Origin: Mycolicibacterium aurum
GTDB lineage: Bacteria > Actinomycetota > Actinomycetes > Mycobacteriales > Mycobacteriaceae
Direction of reading: 5' to 3'
Length of the DNA stretch: 64,000 bases
Assembly (NCBI GenBank): GCA_900078775.1
Contig: LT549889.1
Span: forward strand, 5,084,001-5,148,000
Numbering within the stretch: the stretch's first letter is position 1; each line of letters begins with the position of its first letter. The notes beneath the pieces were generated by a model. The model saw nothing but the letters and a program-made list of their open reading frames with translations, did no database searches and had not been told where the DNA came from. The position numbers were made by a program, and so were the translations under genes. Below are positions 44,415 through 53,070 of the stretch, piece by piece.

Positions 44415-45488
44415 ATGAAATTCGGCGTCTTTATCCTCGGCGATAAGCCCAACCACCTCACCGACCAGGAGGTGTTCGCCAACGTCCTGGAAGAGGCTCG
44501 GTGGGCCGAGGAACTCGGCTACGACCAGGTATGGCTTGCGGAGCACCACTTTTCGCCGTACGGCATGCTGGCGGACCTGCCGCTGGTCGCCGCCGCCATC
44601 GCCGCCCAGACCGAACGCATCCGGATCGGCACCGCCTGCATGGTGGCCCCGTTCCACGATCCCATCCAGTTGGCCGAGCGCATCGCGACGGTCGACGTAT
44701 TGTCAGGTGGCCGGTTCGACGCCGGTTTCGGGCGCGGCTACCAGGCGCACGAGTTCAAGGGCTTCGGGATCCCGATGGATGAGGCCACCGGACGCTATAC
44801 CGAATGCGTGGAGATCGTGAACGCGTTGCTCACCCGGGAGAACGTGAGCTACCAGGGCAAGTACCACACCATCGAGGATGTCACGGTGTACCCGCGGCCC
44901 GTGCAGCAGTCGGTCCCGGTGTGGGGCACCGTGATGAAGACGCCGTCGAGCTTCGAGTGGTTGGCCGACAAGGGTTTCGGGGCCATCATCGGCAACCCCT
45001 ACACCGTCGACCCCGACCTGCAGGGCGCCCTCGACATCTACCTGGAGACACAGGCCAAGAAGGGCCTGGAGGCGGCCACCGAGAACGTCTGGGCCCTGCT
45101 GAACGCGTTCTGTCACGCCGACGACAACTTCGCGCGCAGCTACCCGCGGGAGAGCGTCGAACTGTCGATCGAGCGGCACCGGGCCTACTCGAGCCCGTTC
45201 GAGCGCGGCGGAGAGATCCCTGCGGACTACAAGGCGTACTCGGACTGGTTCGACAAGCACGACAAGCAGAGTTATGAACAGGTCCTCAACTCCCACCTGA
45301 CGCTGATGGGCAATCCCGACCGCATCATCGAGAAGATGCGCACCGTTGTGGACATGGGCTGGCGCAACATCATGTTGCGGATGTCGCGCGGCGGAGCGAT
45401 GGACCGCGCGAAGGTCTACGACTCGATGAAGTTGTTCGCCCAAGAGGTGATCCCGGCGGCCGTCGAACTCGCGGCAGCACCGGCTTGA
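44415..45488 (+). CDS. LLM class (luciferase-like) flavin-dependent oxidoreductase
   Basis: 357 residues with the bacterial luciferase TIM-barrel pattern: KFGVFILGDKPNHLTDQEVFANVLEEARWAEELGYDQVWLAEHHF, then RIRIGTACMVAPFHDP and GRFDAGFGRGYQAHEF. This subgroup is FMN/FMNH2-dependent rather than F420-type as far as the EHHF region shows, but that is uncertain. It may carry out a monooxygenation, for example Baeyer-Villiger type. It is the first gene of a rightward operon that continues into a CoA ligase, the thiolase-like protein, DUF35 and SnoaL. Confidence 0.9.
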   Translation: MKFGVFILGDKPNHLTDQEVFANVLEEARWAEELGYDQVWLAEHHFSPYGMLADLPLVAAAIAAQTERIRIGTACMVAPFHDPIQLAERIATVDVLSGGRFDAGFGRGYQAHEFKGFGIPMDEATGRYTECVEIVNALLTRENVSYQGKYHTIEDVTVYPRPVQQSVPVWGTVMKTPSSFEWLADKGFGAIIGNPYTVDPDLQGALDIYLETQAKKGLEAATENVWALLNAFCHADDNFARSYPRESVELSIERHRAYSSPFERGGEIPADYKAYSDWFDKHDKQSYEQVLNSHLTLMGNPDRIIEKMRTVVDMGWRNIMLRMSRGGAMDRAKVYDSMKLFAQEVIPAAVELAAAPA

Positions 45489-46981
45489 GCACTCTCCTGC
45501 AGTCCAGGCTGCGCACGATCCCTACGCTGGACCGCGACGCACCGGCCATCGAGCACCACGGCGAATGGACCTCGTGGGGCGTACTCGACGACATCGCCGC
45601 CGGCGTCGAGGCGAGGTTCGACGACTCGGGGTTGGGCGCCGGCGCGCGTGTTGCGGTGGTCCTGCACAACCGTCCGGCGGTGGTGGGGGCGCTCATCGGG
45701 GTGCTGCGGACCGGCGCGACGGTCGTCACGGTGAACGGTTCCGCCGGGGACACCGGAGTGGCCGCCGACCTTGCCGCCGTCAAGCCGGACGCCGTCGTCG
45801 CGCTGGAGACAGATTGGCGGCGCACGGGTTTCGCCGACTCGATACCCGGTGCGCTCGGCATCGAGATCGCACACGCACCCGCGGAAGTGACAGTGCGGTC
45901 CGGTTTCGAGGCCGCCGGGCCGGGCCCGGTCCCAGCCGCGGCCGTCGGTGTCGCCGTCGAGATGCTGACCAGCGGTACCACCGGGCCGCCGAAGCGGATT
46001 CCGTTGTCGTATGCGGCGTTCGACGAGACCCTGACGGCGGCGGGAGAGCATTATTCGAATTCCGGTGACGATGACGTGCGGCTTCGTTCCGGGGTCGCCC
46101 TGGTCAGTTCACCGCTGGTCCACATGTCGGGTCTGTTCCGCACCCTGCTCAACATCTGCCAGGGGCGCAGGATCGTGTTGTTGGAGCGATTCCGGGTGCC
46201 CGACTTCGTGGATGCGGTCCGACGCCACAGGCCCCGCGCCGTCAGCCTGGTGCCGTCGGCGCTCGCGATGGTCCTCGACGCCGACGTCGATCCGGAGGTG
46301 TTCGAGGGGGTGCAGGTCGTCACCTCCGGGACCGCGCACCTGCCGGTACAGGTGCAGGAGGCCTTCGAGCAGCGTTACGGTGTCGCCGTGCTGCCGTCCT
46401 ACGGCGCAACCGAATTCGCCGGCGGTGTGGCGGGCTGGAACCTCGCGCTGCACCGCGAGTGGTCGAAGGTCAAGCGCGGCAGCGTCGGACGAGCCCAGCG
46501 CGGACGGCAGATCCGGATCACGTCACTGGAAGACGACACCGAGGTCGCGCCGGGTACGCAGGGCCGCATCGAGGTGCGCACCGGCACCGGCGATTGGGTG
46601 CGAACCACCGATCTCGGCCGGCTGGACGCCGACGGCTTTCTGTACGTCGACGGACGCACCGACGATGTCATCGTGCGCGGCGGCTTCAAGGTGACACCGG
46701 CCGTCGTGGTGGAGGCGTTGCGCAGCCACCCGGCCGTGCGCGATGCCGGCGTCACCGGCCTGCCCGACCGACGCCTCGGAGCGGTGCCGGTCGCCGCGGT
46801 GGAACTGGTCAACGGCGCCGACGCCGACAGCGAGGATCTCCTCGACTACCTGCGCGAACGCCTGACCCGCTATCAGGTGCCCGCCAAACTGATGGTCGTC
46901 GACGAATTGCCGCGGACCGCTTCGCTGAAGGTCAGCCAGCCCGCCCTGCGGGAATTGTTCATCGAGGAGGTCACGACGTGA
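45485..46981 (+). CDS. AMP-forming acyl-CoA synthetase
   Basis: 498 residues, starting with TTG in a TTGA overlap with the LLM gene. Motifs are MLTSGTTGPPKRIPLSY, YGATEFAGG, DGRTDDVIVRGGFKVTP and a C-terminal TASLKVSQPALREL with the catalytic Lys. It is the third CoA ligase of the island and belongs to a more divergent subgroup. It is coupled to the downstream thiolase-like gene by a GTGA overlap. Confidence 0.9.
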   Translation: MSTLLQSRLRTIPTLDRDAPAIEHHGEWTSWGVLDDIAAGVEARFDDSGLGAGARVAVVLHNRPAVVGALIGVLRTGATVVTVNGSAGDTGVAADLAAVKPDAVVALETDWRRTGFADSIPGALGIEIAHAPAEVTVRSGFEAAGPGPVPAAAVGVAVEMLTSGTTGPPKRIPLSYAAFDETLTAAGEHYSNSGDDDVRLRSGVALVSSPLVHMSGLFRTLLNICQGRRIVLLERFRVPDFVDAVRRHRPRAVSLVPSALAMVLDADVDPEVFEGVQVVTSGTAHLPVQVQEAFEQRYGVAVLPSYGATEFAGGVAGWNLALHREWSKVKRGSVGRAQRGRQIRITSLEDDTEVAPGTQGRIEVRTGTGDWVRTTDLGRLDADGFLYVDGRTDDVIVRGGFKVTPAVVVEALRSHPAVRDAGVTGLPDRRLGAVPVAAVELVNGADADSEDLLDYLRERLTRYQVPAKLMVVDELPRTASLKVSQPALRELFIEEVTT

Positions 46982-48144
46982 CAGTGCGAGGATCGGCCGC
47001 CGTCGTCGGGGTAGCCGACGTGGTATCGCCCGACGGCGTCATCGACGTCCCACTGCGTGAACTGGAAGCACAGGTGATCCGGGCCGCCCTCGATGACGCG
47101 GGTCTGACGCTGCGCGATGTCGACGGCTTGTGCACCTGCACCGGCGGCACCCTGATGCACTCGGTCGAGCTGGCCGAATACCTGGGCATCACACCGAGAT
47201 TCACCGATGCCACGCAGACCGGGGGAGCGAGCTACGGACTCTACGTCGAGCATGCCGCCGCGGCGATCGCGGCCGGGATGGCCGAGACCGTCGTCATCGT
47301 GTACGCGTCGACCCCGCGTGCGGCGCGCAAACGCGGCGAGAAGGGACTCGGCGTATTCGCCACCCCGGAACGTCTGGAGTGGGAGACGCCGCACGGCGTC
47401 ATGCTGCCGATCAGTGCCTACGCACTGGCGGCCAATCGCCACATGGCCCAGTTCGGCACGACCGCCGAGCAGCTCGCGCAGATCGCGGTCGACACCAGGA
47501 CCTGGGCTACCCGGAACCCGCGGGCCCACCTGCGGGATGCGATCAGCGTCGACGATGTGCTCGGATCCGGGTTCTTGGCCGAGCCGGTGCACAAACTCGA
47601 ATGCTGTCTGGTCACCGACGGCGCGGCGGCGATCGTGGTCACCAGCGCCGAGCGTGCCCGCAGCCTGGCGAAGCCGGCCGCCTACGTGTTGGGTGCCGCC
47701 TCGGCGGCTTCGCACGCGATGATCTCGCAGATGCCCGACCTCACGGTCACACCGGGAGCCGTCTCGGGCCCGGCGGCATTCGCCGCCGCGGGGCTGACCC
47801 CAGCCGATGTCGACGTCGTCGAGCTCTACGACTCGTTCACCATCACCGTCCTGCTGGCCCTGGAGGATCTCGGGTTCTGCGCCAAGGGCGAGGGCGGCCC
47901 CTTCGTCGCAAGCGGTGCGCTTGCACCCGGCGGTGCACTGCCGGGACAGACCAGCGGCGGCGGACTCGCCTACACCCACCCGGGGGCGTTCGGTGCGTTC
48001 CTGCTCGTCGAGGCGACCCGCCAGTTGCGGGGCGAGTCCGCGGACCGCCAGGTGGCCGACGCCGACGTCGCCCTGGCGCACGGCACCGGCGGGGTGCTCT
48101 CGGCGACCTCGACCGTGATCCTGGGAACGGAGGCCACCCTGTGA
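46978..48144 (+). CDS. SCP2-thiolase-like protein lacking the catalytic cysteine (Ltp2-type aldolase candidate)
   Basis: 388 residues, GTG start in a GTGA overlap. Thiolase fold landmarks are present (LTPADVDVVELYDSFTITVLLALEDLG, GGGLAYTHPGAFGAFLLVEATRQLRG), including the His of the GHP-like motif. The position of the nucleophilic Cys reads TGGASYGL, and the second Cys region reads AHGTGGVLSA, so both thiolase cysteines appear absent. This pattern, together with a DUF35 gene immediately downstream, is that of the Ltp2 retro-aldolases of sterol side-chain degradation. Carbon-carbon cleavage of a 3-hydroxyacyl-CoA is therefore more likely than thiolysis. Confidence 0.8.
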   Translation: MTVRGSAAVVGVADVVSPDGVIDVPLRELEAQVIRAALDDAGLTLRDVDGLCTCTGGTLMHSVELAEYLGITPRFTDATQTGGASYGLYVEHAAAAIAAGMAETVVIVYASTPRAARKRGEKGLGVFATPERLEWETPHGVMLPISAYALAANRHMAQFGTTAEQLAQIAVDTRTWATRNPRAHLRDAISVDDVLGSGFLAEPVHKLECCLVTDGAAAIVVTSAERARSLAKPAAYVLGAASAASHAMISQMPDLTVTPGAVSGPAAFAAAGLTPADVDVVELYDSFTITVLLALEDLGFCAKGEGGPFVASGALAPGGALPGQTSGGGLAYTHPGAFGAFLLVEATRQLRGESADRQVADADVALAHGTGGVLSATSTVILGTEATL

Positions 48145-48545
48145 GCGACGATCAGCCCACCATCCCGGTGCCCGAACCGTCGGCGGTGTCCGCACCGTTC
48201 TGGGACGCCACCCGTGAGCGGGAACTGCACATGCAGCGGTGCTCGGACTGCAGCCGGCTGGTCTGGTATCCGCGGTTCGCATGCCCGCACTGCGGCCACG
48301 ACCGGCTGAGCTGGGAGCGGTTATCCGGGCGGGGTGTGGTCTATGCCGTCAGCGTGCACCACCGGCCCGCGTTGCCCGCACTGGCCGACCGGGTGCCCTA
48401 CTCGGTGGTGCTGGTGGATCTGGCCGAGGGCGCGCGGATGATGGGTACCGTCTTCGGCGCTCCACCGGCGGTCGGCGACACCGTGACGGTGACGTGGACG
48501 GCGCTGCCCGACGGCCGCAATCTGCCGGGCTTCGAGCCGGCATGA
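48141..48545 (+). CDS. DUF35 OB-fold/zinc-ribbon protein (partner of the thiolase-like protein)
   Basis: 134 residues, GTG start in a GTGA overlap. A rubredoxin-like zinc ribbon CSDCSRLVWYPRFACPHCG (about 33-51) has four cysteines, followed by an OB-fold (about 60-130). DUF35 proteins form complexes with thiolase-like enzymes such as Ltp2, or appear fused to MaoC domains (ChsH2). Its coupling to the gene at 46978 predicts a heteromeric aldolase. Confidence 0.9.
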   Translation: MSDDQPTIPVPEPSAVSAPFWDATRERELHMQRCSDCSRLVWYPRFACPHCGHDRLSWERLSGRGVVYAVSVHHRPALPALADRVPYSVVLVDLAEGARMMGTVFGAPPAVGDTVTVTWTALPDGRNLPGFEPA

Positions 48546-48946
48546 GCGGCGAGGCGGAGCTCTACCGGCGCCGCGAGGCGCTGGTCCTGCGCCACGTGGC
48601 CGGTGAGAACGACCGCGATCTGGAAGCGATCATGGCCACCTTCACCCACCCCCGGTACGAGATCGTGCCCAGCGGCGCGGTATTCGACGGTGACGAGGCG
48701 GTCCGGCAGATGATCCTGCAACAGTGGGAACAGTTGCCGAGAATGCACTACACCGCCGAGGCGGTGTTCCACGCCGCGGACGGCCTGGTCGTCGAGACCC
48801 GCACCACGTGCCCGGGAACCTCGTTCGACATGCTCAGCATCAACCTGTTCGGGTTCGCCGGCGATGACCTGGTCCTGGAGCGGTGCTACTTCGACCGCAT
48901 GCTGTTCGGCGCGGAACTTGAGAAGACGACCAAAATGCACGATTGA
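48542..48946 (+). CDS. SnoaL-like (NTF2-fold) protein
   Basis: 134 residues, start overlapping the DUF35 stop (ATGA). LYRRREALVLRHVAGENDRDLEAIMATFTHPRYEIVPSG and the later LVVETRTTCPGTSFDMLSINLFGF fit the SnoaL fold. It is the last gene before an internal promoter. Possible roles are isomerisation or dehydration of a pathway intermediate; no closer call is possible. Confidence 0.78.
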   Translation: MSGEAELYRRREALVLRHVAGENDRDLEAIMATFTHPRYEIVPSGAVFDGDEAVRQMILQQWEQLPRMHYTAEAVFHAADGLVVETRTTCPGTSFDMLSINLFGFAGDDLVLERCYFDRMLFGAELEKTTKMHD

Positions 48947-48969
48947 ACACAAGACGTTCTATTGTAGAA
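48944..48969 (+). promoter_or_regulatory. Internal promoter before the E1 gene with AGAAC-type palindromes
   Basis: TATTGT at 48960-48965 is a good -10. It is embedded in TTCTA-N3-TAGAA (48957-48969) and preceded by GAAC-N7-GTTC (48945-48959). On the minus strand the block reads ACAATAGAAC, identical to the site at 60277-60286. Confidence 0.55.
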
Positions 48970-48996
48970 TTTGCCCGCCCCTGCCGAGGAGTATGG

Positions 48997-51018
48997 ATGT
49001 CAACCCAGTTGGACAACGTGCCGTCGTCGCCGCCCGGCGAACGGGCGCTGGCTCTGTATGAGTTGATGAGCAAGGTTCATCACGGTGACAAGCGGGTTCG
49101 CAAGGCGCTGTCCTCGGGTGAGGCGGCGATGAGCTACTGGCCGGTGGACGGCCACGAGGCGATGTCGGCGGGGGCGATGCTGGCCCTGGCAGCCGACGAT
49201 CAACTCGTCACCACCTACCGCGGCCTGGGTGACGTGCTGGCCAAGGGCGTGGACCTGCGCGGGTATTTCGCCGAGATCCTCGGCCGGCGCGATGGCCTGT
49301 CGCGCGGAAAGGCCGGCGCGATGGGCATCTACGACCCCGAGCACGGCATCGCGTGGACCACCGGCATCGTCGGCGCGGGCCCGCTGGTCGCCAACGGGGT
49401 GGCGCTGGCGGCGGCGCGTCGCGGCACCGGGCAGGTGGTGCTCGTCAGCTTCGGCGACGGCGCGACCAGCATCGGCTACGTCCACGAGGCCATGAACATG
49501 GCCGCATTGTGGTCCTTGCCGGTGATCTTCCTCTGCCAGAACAACTCCTGGGCGGAGGGGACCTCGATCGACCGCTACACCCGCACCGCCCGGCTTTCCG
49601 ATCGTGCGTCGGGCTACGGGATGCCGGGGGCCACGGTCGACGGGACCGATCCGGGCGCGGTGTTCGACGCGGTGGCCGCGGCCGCCGCGCGCGCCCGGGC
49701 CGGGCAGGGACCCTCCTTTGTCGAGGCGGTGGCCTACCGGCTGCAGGGGCATTACTTCGGGGACGCGATGGGCTACGCCGACCCCGAGGTGCTGGCCGCC
49801 AAGCGTGCCGATCCGCCGTTCGCGAAGTACCGCCGGCGACTCATCGACGACGGCGTGGCGACCGCCGACCAACTCACGGCCATCGACGAGCGGGTCAGCG
49901 CGGAACTCGACGAGGCATTCACCGCAGCGGTGGCCTCCGATCCGCCCGCACCCGATGAGCTGACCCGAGATGTGTTCGCCGACAACGGCGCAGAATTATC
50001 CGCAACGGAGCGCCAACCGCTCATCGCGCCGACCGGTGACACCGAGGAACTCGGACTGGTGCAGGCGATCAACCGGACGCTCGACCGCGCGATGGCCGCC
50101 GACGAGTCGATCATCCTGCTCGGCGAGGACATCGGGGACCGATCCGGCGGCGGCATGTTCAAGGTGACCGCGAGCCTGTCGGCCAAGTACGGCGAAGACC
50201 GCGTCCTGGACACACCGATCGCCGAGTCGTCGATCATCGGTGCGGCCATCGGCGCCTCGCTGGCGGGACTGCGCCCGGTGGCCGAACTGATGTTCATGGA
50301 CTTTCTCGGTGTGGCGATGGACCAGATCGCCAACCATGCCGCGAAGGTGCGCTACATGTCCGGCGGCCGCCAGAGCGCTCCCCTGGTGATCCGGACGATG
50401 GTGGGGATGGCCGCGGGCCCGCAGCACTCGCAGGCCTTCGAAGCGTGGGCGATGCACACCCCCGGCCTGAAGGTGGTGTGGCCCAGCACCGCCGCCGACG
50501 CGGCCGGCCTGCTCAATGCCTGCCTGGCCGATGAGGATCCCTGCCTGTTCGTGGAGTCGATGAAGCTCTACTACGGCGGTGGCCGGGGGCCGGTTCCGCT
50601 CGACGACTACGTCATCCCACTCGGGCAGGCGGACATCAAACGCGGCGGTACCGACGTCACGATCGTCACGTACGGGGTGCTGGTGCACGCCGCCCTGGAG
50701 GCGGCCGAGCAACTGAATGCCGACGGTGTCTCGGTCGAGGTGGTCGACCTGCGCACGCTGGTGCCGCTGGACCTGGACACCGTGCTGGAGTCGGTGCGCC
50801 GCACCCGCAGGCTGGTCGTCGCGCACGAGTCCGTCGGGTTCTGCGGTCCGGGCGCCGAGATCGCCGCCGCCGTGGGCACCGAATTGTTCGGCGTCCTCGA
50901 AGCCCCGATTCAGCGGGTCGCAGGCACGTACACGCCGGTGCCGCGCGCGGCCACCCTGGAGGCGGCCTGCAGGCCCGGTGCCGCCCAGTTGATCGACGCC
51001 GTCAGGAGGATCGTGTGA
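48997..51018 (+). CDS. Fused 2-oxoacid dehydrogenase E1 (alpha-beta, acetoin/branched-chain type)
   Basis: 673 residues from the ATG at 48997, which has GAGGAG upstream; the longer frame from 48943 would start within the promoter. Residues 1-340 are the E1 alpha domain, with the thiamine-diphosphate motif GDGATSIGYVHEAMNMAALWSLPVIFLCQNN. Residues about 345-673 are the E1 beta domain (ILLGEDIGDRSGGGMFKVT, IAESSIIGAAIGASLAG, then the transketolase C-domain with VTYGVLVHAALEAAEQL). The expected reaction is oxidative decarboxylation of a 2-oxoacid (or acetoin-like ketone) onto lipoyl. The lipoyl carrier is the next gene, but no E2 or E3 gene is nearby. Confidence 0.9.
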   Translation: MSTQLDNVPSSPPGERALALYELMSKVHHGDKRVRKALSSGEAAMSYWPVDGHEAMSAGAMLALAADDQLVTTYRGLGDVLAKGVDLRGYFAEILGRRDGLSRGKAGAMGIYDPEHGIAWTTGIVGAGPLVANGVALAAARRGTGQVVLVSFGDGATSIGYVHEAMNMAALWSLPVIFLCQNNSWAEGTSIDRYTRTARLSDRASGYGMPGATVDGTDPGAVFDAVAAAAARARAGQGPSFVEAVAYRLQGHYFGDAMGYADPEVLAAKRADPPFAKYRRRLIDDGVATADQLTAIDERVSAELDEAFTAAVASDPPAPDELTRDVFADNGAELSATERQPLIAPTGDTEELGLVQAINRTLDRAMAADESIILLGEDIGDRSGGGMFKVTASLSAKYGEDRVLDTPIAESSIIGAAIGASLAGLRPVAELMFMDFLGVAMDQIANHAAKVRYMSGGRQSAPLVIRTMVGMAAGPQHSQAFEAWAMHTPGLKVVWPSTAADAAGLLNACLADEDPCLFVESMKLYYGGGRGPVPLDDYVIPLGQADIKRGGTDVTIVTYGVLVHAALEAAEQLNADGVSVEVVDLRTLVPLDLDTVLESVRRTRRLVVAHESVGFCGPGAEIAAAVGTELFGVLEAPIQRVAGTYTPVPRAATLEAACRPGAAQLIDAVRRIV

Positions 51019-51242
51019 CCGAAGTCCGCATGCCCAAGCCCGGTGATGCCATCACCGAAGCCGAGATCACGACCTTTTACGTCGCACACGGGGCGAGCGT
51101 CGACGAGGGTGATCCGCTGTACTCGCTGGCCACCGACAAGGTCGAGATGGACATCGAGGCACCCGCTTCGGGAACCGTGTCGTGGGAAGTCGAGGAAGGC
51201 GGTACGTATCCCGTCGGTGAACTGATCGCGGTCATCTCGTGA
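51015..51242 (+). CDS. Free-standing lipoyl-domain protein
   Basis: 75 residues, GTG start overlapping the E1 stop. The whole protein is one biotin/lipoyl domain; Lys in LATDKVEMDIEAP is the predicted lipoylated residue. It carries neither a peripheral-subunit-binding nor an acyltransferase domain, so it is not an E2 by itself. Coupling to E1 suggests it is the acyl carrier for that enzyme; the acyl acceptor is unknown. Confidence 0.92.
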   Translation: MTEVRMPKPGDAITEAEITTFYVAHGASVDEGDPLYSLATDKVEMDIEAPASGTVSWEVEEGGTYPVGELIAVIS

Positions 51243-52102
51243 CGGGATTGCCGACCGAGGTCGATCTCGGGGCCGCGGAACTGTCGGCCCGGATCGACGG
51301 CGACACGCTCACGGTGACGATCAGCCGGCCGGAGAAGCGCAACGCCTTGACCGCCGACGGTTATCACGGCATCAAACGCGCAGCGATGATCGTCGCCGAC
51401 GAACCGGAATTGGACTTCCTCGTCATCACCGGCACCGGCGACGCGTTCTGCGCGGGCGGTGACATGAACGCCGTGGACAACCCGGACCGCCGATGGGACG
51501 CCTTCACCGAGGCCTACGACATCACGCCGTTCGAGGTGCTCGGCCAGATCCCGAAGATCGTCGTGTGCGCGGTGAACGGGCACGCGCTCGGCGGCGGGCT
51601 CGTCATGACGCTGTTCGCCGACCTCGTCATCGCCTCCGATCAGGCCCGGCTGCGCGTGCCCGACCTCACCCGCGGCGTGTACGAGGCCTACGTCGCCGCG
51701 CGGTTGCCGCGGCGGGTCGGCACGCTGCGCGCGAACCACCTGATCTACGGCAACGACTGGGTGGACGCGCACGAGGCGGAGCGCCTGGGGTTGGTCGGCA
51801 AGGTCGTCCCGCACGACGCGCTGGCCGACGAGACCGCGGCACTGCTGGACCGGGTGCGCAACACCGGGCCCGCAGCGCGGGCGGCGATGAAGCGCGAGAT
51901 GGCGGGCGACCTGCCATCTGTGGACGTGTCCGGGTACTGGGCGTCCATGGGGACGGCAGAACAGATCGAGGCGTTCACCGCATTCCTGCAGAAGCGCCCG
52001 CCGAACTGGCCGAGACCGACCGAGCGCGAGGGGTTCGTGGCGACCCGTCGCCCGGCGTGGATACCCCAACAACCGAAAACCGAAGGGACGGAATCCGCTT
52101 GA
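51239..52102 (+). CDS. Enoyl-CoA hydratase/isomerase family protein (crotonase)
   Basis: 287 residues, GTG start (GTGA overlap). Oxyanion-hole segments are DAFCAGGDMNAVDN and NGHALGGGLVMTLFADLVIASDQARLR. A longer C-terminal tail (KRPPNWPRPTEREGFVATRRPAW) than in a standard hydratase suggests a specialised substrate. It sits between the lipoyl protein and the NMO-like gene. Confidence 0.88.
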   Translation: MTGLPTEVDLGAAELSARIDGDTLTVTISRPEKRNALTADGYHGIKRAAMIVADEPELDFLVITGTGDAFCAGGDMNAVDNPDRRWDAFTEAYDITPFEVLGQIPKIVVCAVNGHALGGGLVMTLFADLVIASDQARLRVPDLTRGVYEAYVAARLPRRVGTLRANHLIYGNDWVDAHEAERLGLVGKVVPHDALADETAALLDRVRNTGPAARAAMKREMAGDLPSVDVSGYWASMGTAEQIEAFTAFLQKRPPNWPRPTEREGFVATRRPAWIPQQPKTEGTESA

Positions 52103-53070
52103 TCACCACCAAGTTCACCGAGGCTTTCGGCATCGAGGCGCCCGTCGTGCAGGGGGGCATGCAGTGGGTGGGCCGTGCCGAGTTGGCCGCCGCGGTGTCA
52201 GAGGCCGGCGGCCTGGGCCTGATCACCGCACTGACCCAGCCGACCCCGGCCGATCTGGCCGACGAGATCGCGCGTGCCCGCGATCTCACGGACAAGCCGT
52301 TCGGGGTCAACCTGACGATCCTGCCGACGATCAATCCGCCGCCGTACGACGAGTACCGACAGGTCATCGTCGACGCCGGCATCAAGATCGTCGAGACCGC
52401 GGGGGCCAATCCCGCACCGCACCTGCCGATTTTCCACGACAACGGCATCAAGGTGCTGCACAAGTGCACCTCGGTGCGGCACGCGGTCAAGGCGCAGGAC
52501 CTCGGTGTCGACGGCATCAGCATCGACGGGTTCGAATGCGCGGGCCATCCCGGCGAGGACGACATCCCGGGTCTGGTGCTCATCCCGGCCGCGGCCAAGC
52601 AGATCGAGATCCCGATGATCGCCTCGGGTGGGTTCGCCGACGGCCGCGGTCTGGTGGCCGCACTCGCACTGGGCGCCGACGGCATCAACATGGGTTCGCG
52701 GTTCATGTGCACGGTGGAGTCGCCGATTCATCAGAACGTCAAGGAAGCCATCGTCGCCGGCGACGAACTCGGTACCGAGTTGATCTTCCGCACCCTGCGC
52801 AACACGGGGCGTGTTGCGAGCAACACGATTTCGCGCGAGGTCGTCGAGATCCTCGATGCCGGGGGTCAATTCGAGGACATCGCACACCTGGTCGCCGGAA
52901 AGCGTGGGGTCAAGGTCTACGAGACCGGTGATCTGGAAGCCGGGGTGTGGTGGATCGGCACCGTGATGGGTCTCATCGACGACATCCCGACGGCGGGCGA
53001 GGTCGTGACCCGGATTGTCGCGGAGGCCGAGCAGATCATCACCGACCGTCTGGCCGGTGCGATTCGATGA
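52099..53070 (+). CDS. Nitronate-monooxygenase-like FMN oxidoreductase (NPD family)
   Basis: 323 residues from the TTG at 52099 (AAGGGACGG upstream; TTGA overlap). The TIM-barrel FMN sites are PVVQGGMQWVGRAELAAAVSEAGGLGLI, DGFECAGHPGEDD and ASGGFADGRGLVAALALGADGINMGSRFM. Family members include nitronate monooxygenases, but CoA-ester dehydrogenases and reductases also occur and are found in sterol degradation clusters, which fits this setting better. Confidence 0.88.
   Translation: MITTKFTEAFGIEAPVVQGGMQWVGRAELAAAVSEAGGLGLITALTQPTPADLADEIARARDLTDKPFGVNLTILPTINPPPYDEYRQVIVDAGIKIVETAGANPAPHLPIFHDNGIKVLHKCTSVRHAVKAQDLGVDGISIDGFECAGHPGEDDIPGLVLIPAAAKQIEIPMIASGGFADGRGLVAALALGADGINMGSRFMCTVESPIHQNVKEAIVAGDELGTELIFRTLRNTGRVASNTISREVVEILDAGGQFEDIAHLVAGKRGVKVYETGDLEAGVWWIGTVMGLIDDIPTAGEVVTRIVAEAEQIITDRLAGAIR

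Noticed and set aside
46978..48144. Annotating this gene as an acetyl-CoA acetyltransferase
   Set aside because: Both thiolase cysteines appear to be missing, so thiolytic activity is unlikely.
48943..48996. Earlier start of the E1 gene at 48943
   Set aside because: It would place the start upstream of an apparent promoter and lacks a ribosome-binding site; the ATG at 48997 has GAGGAG.
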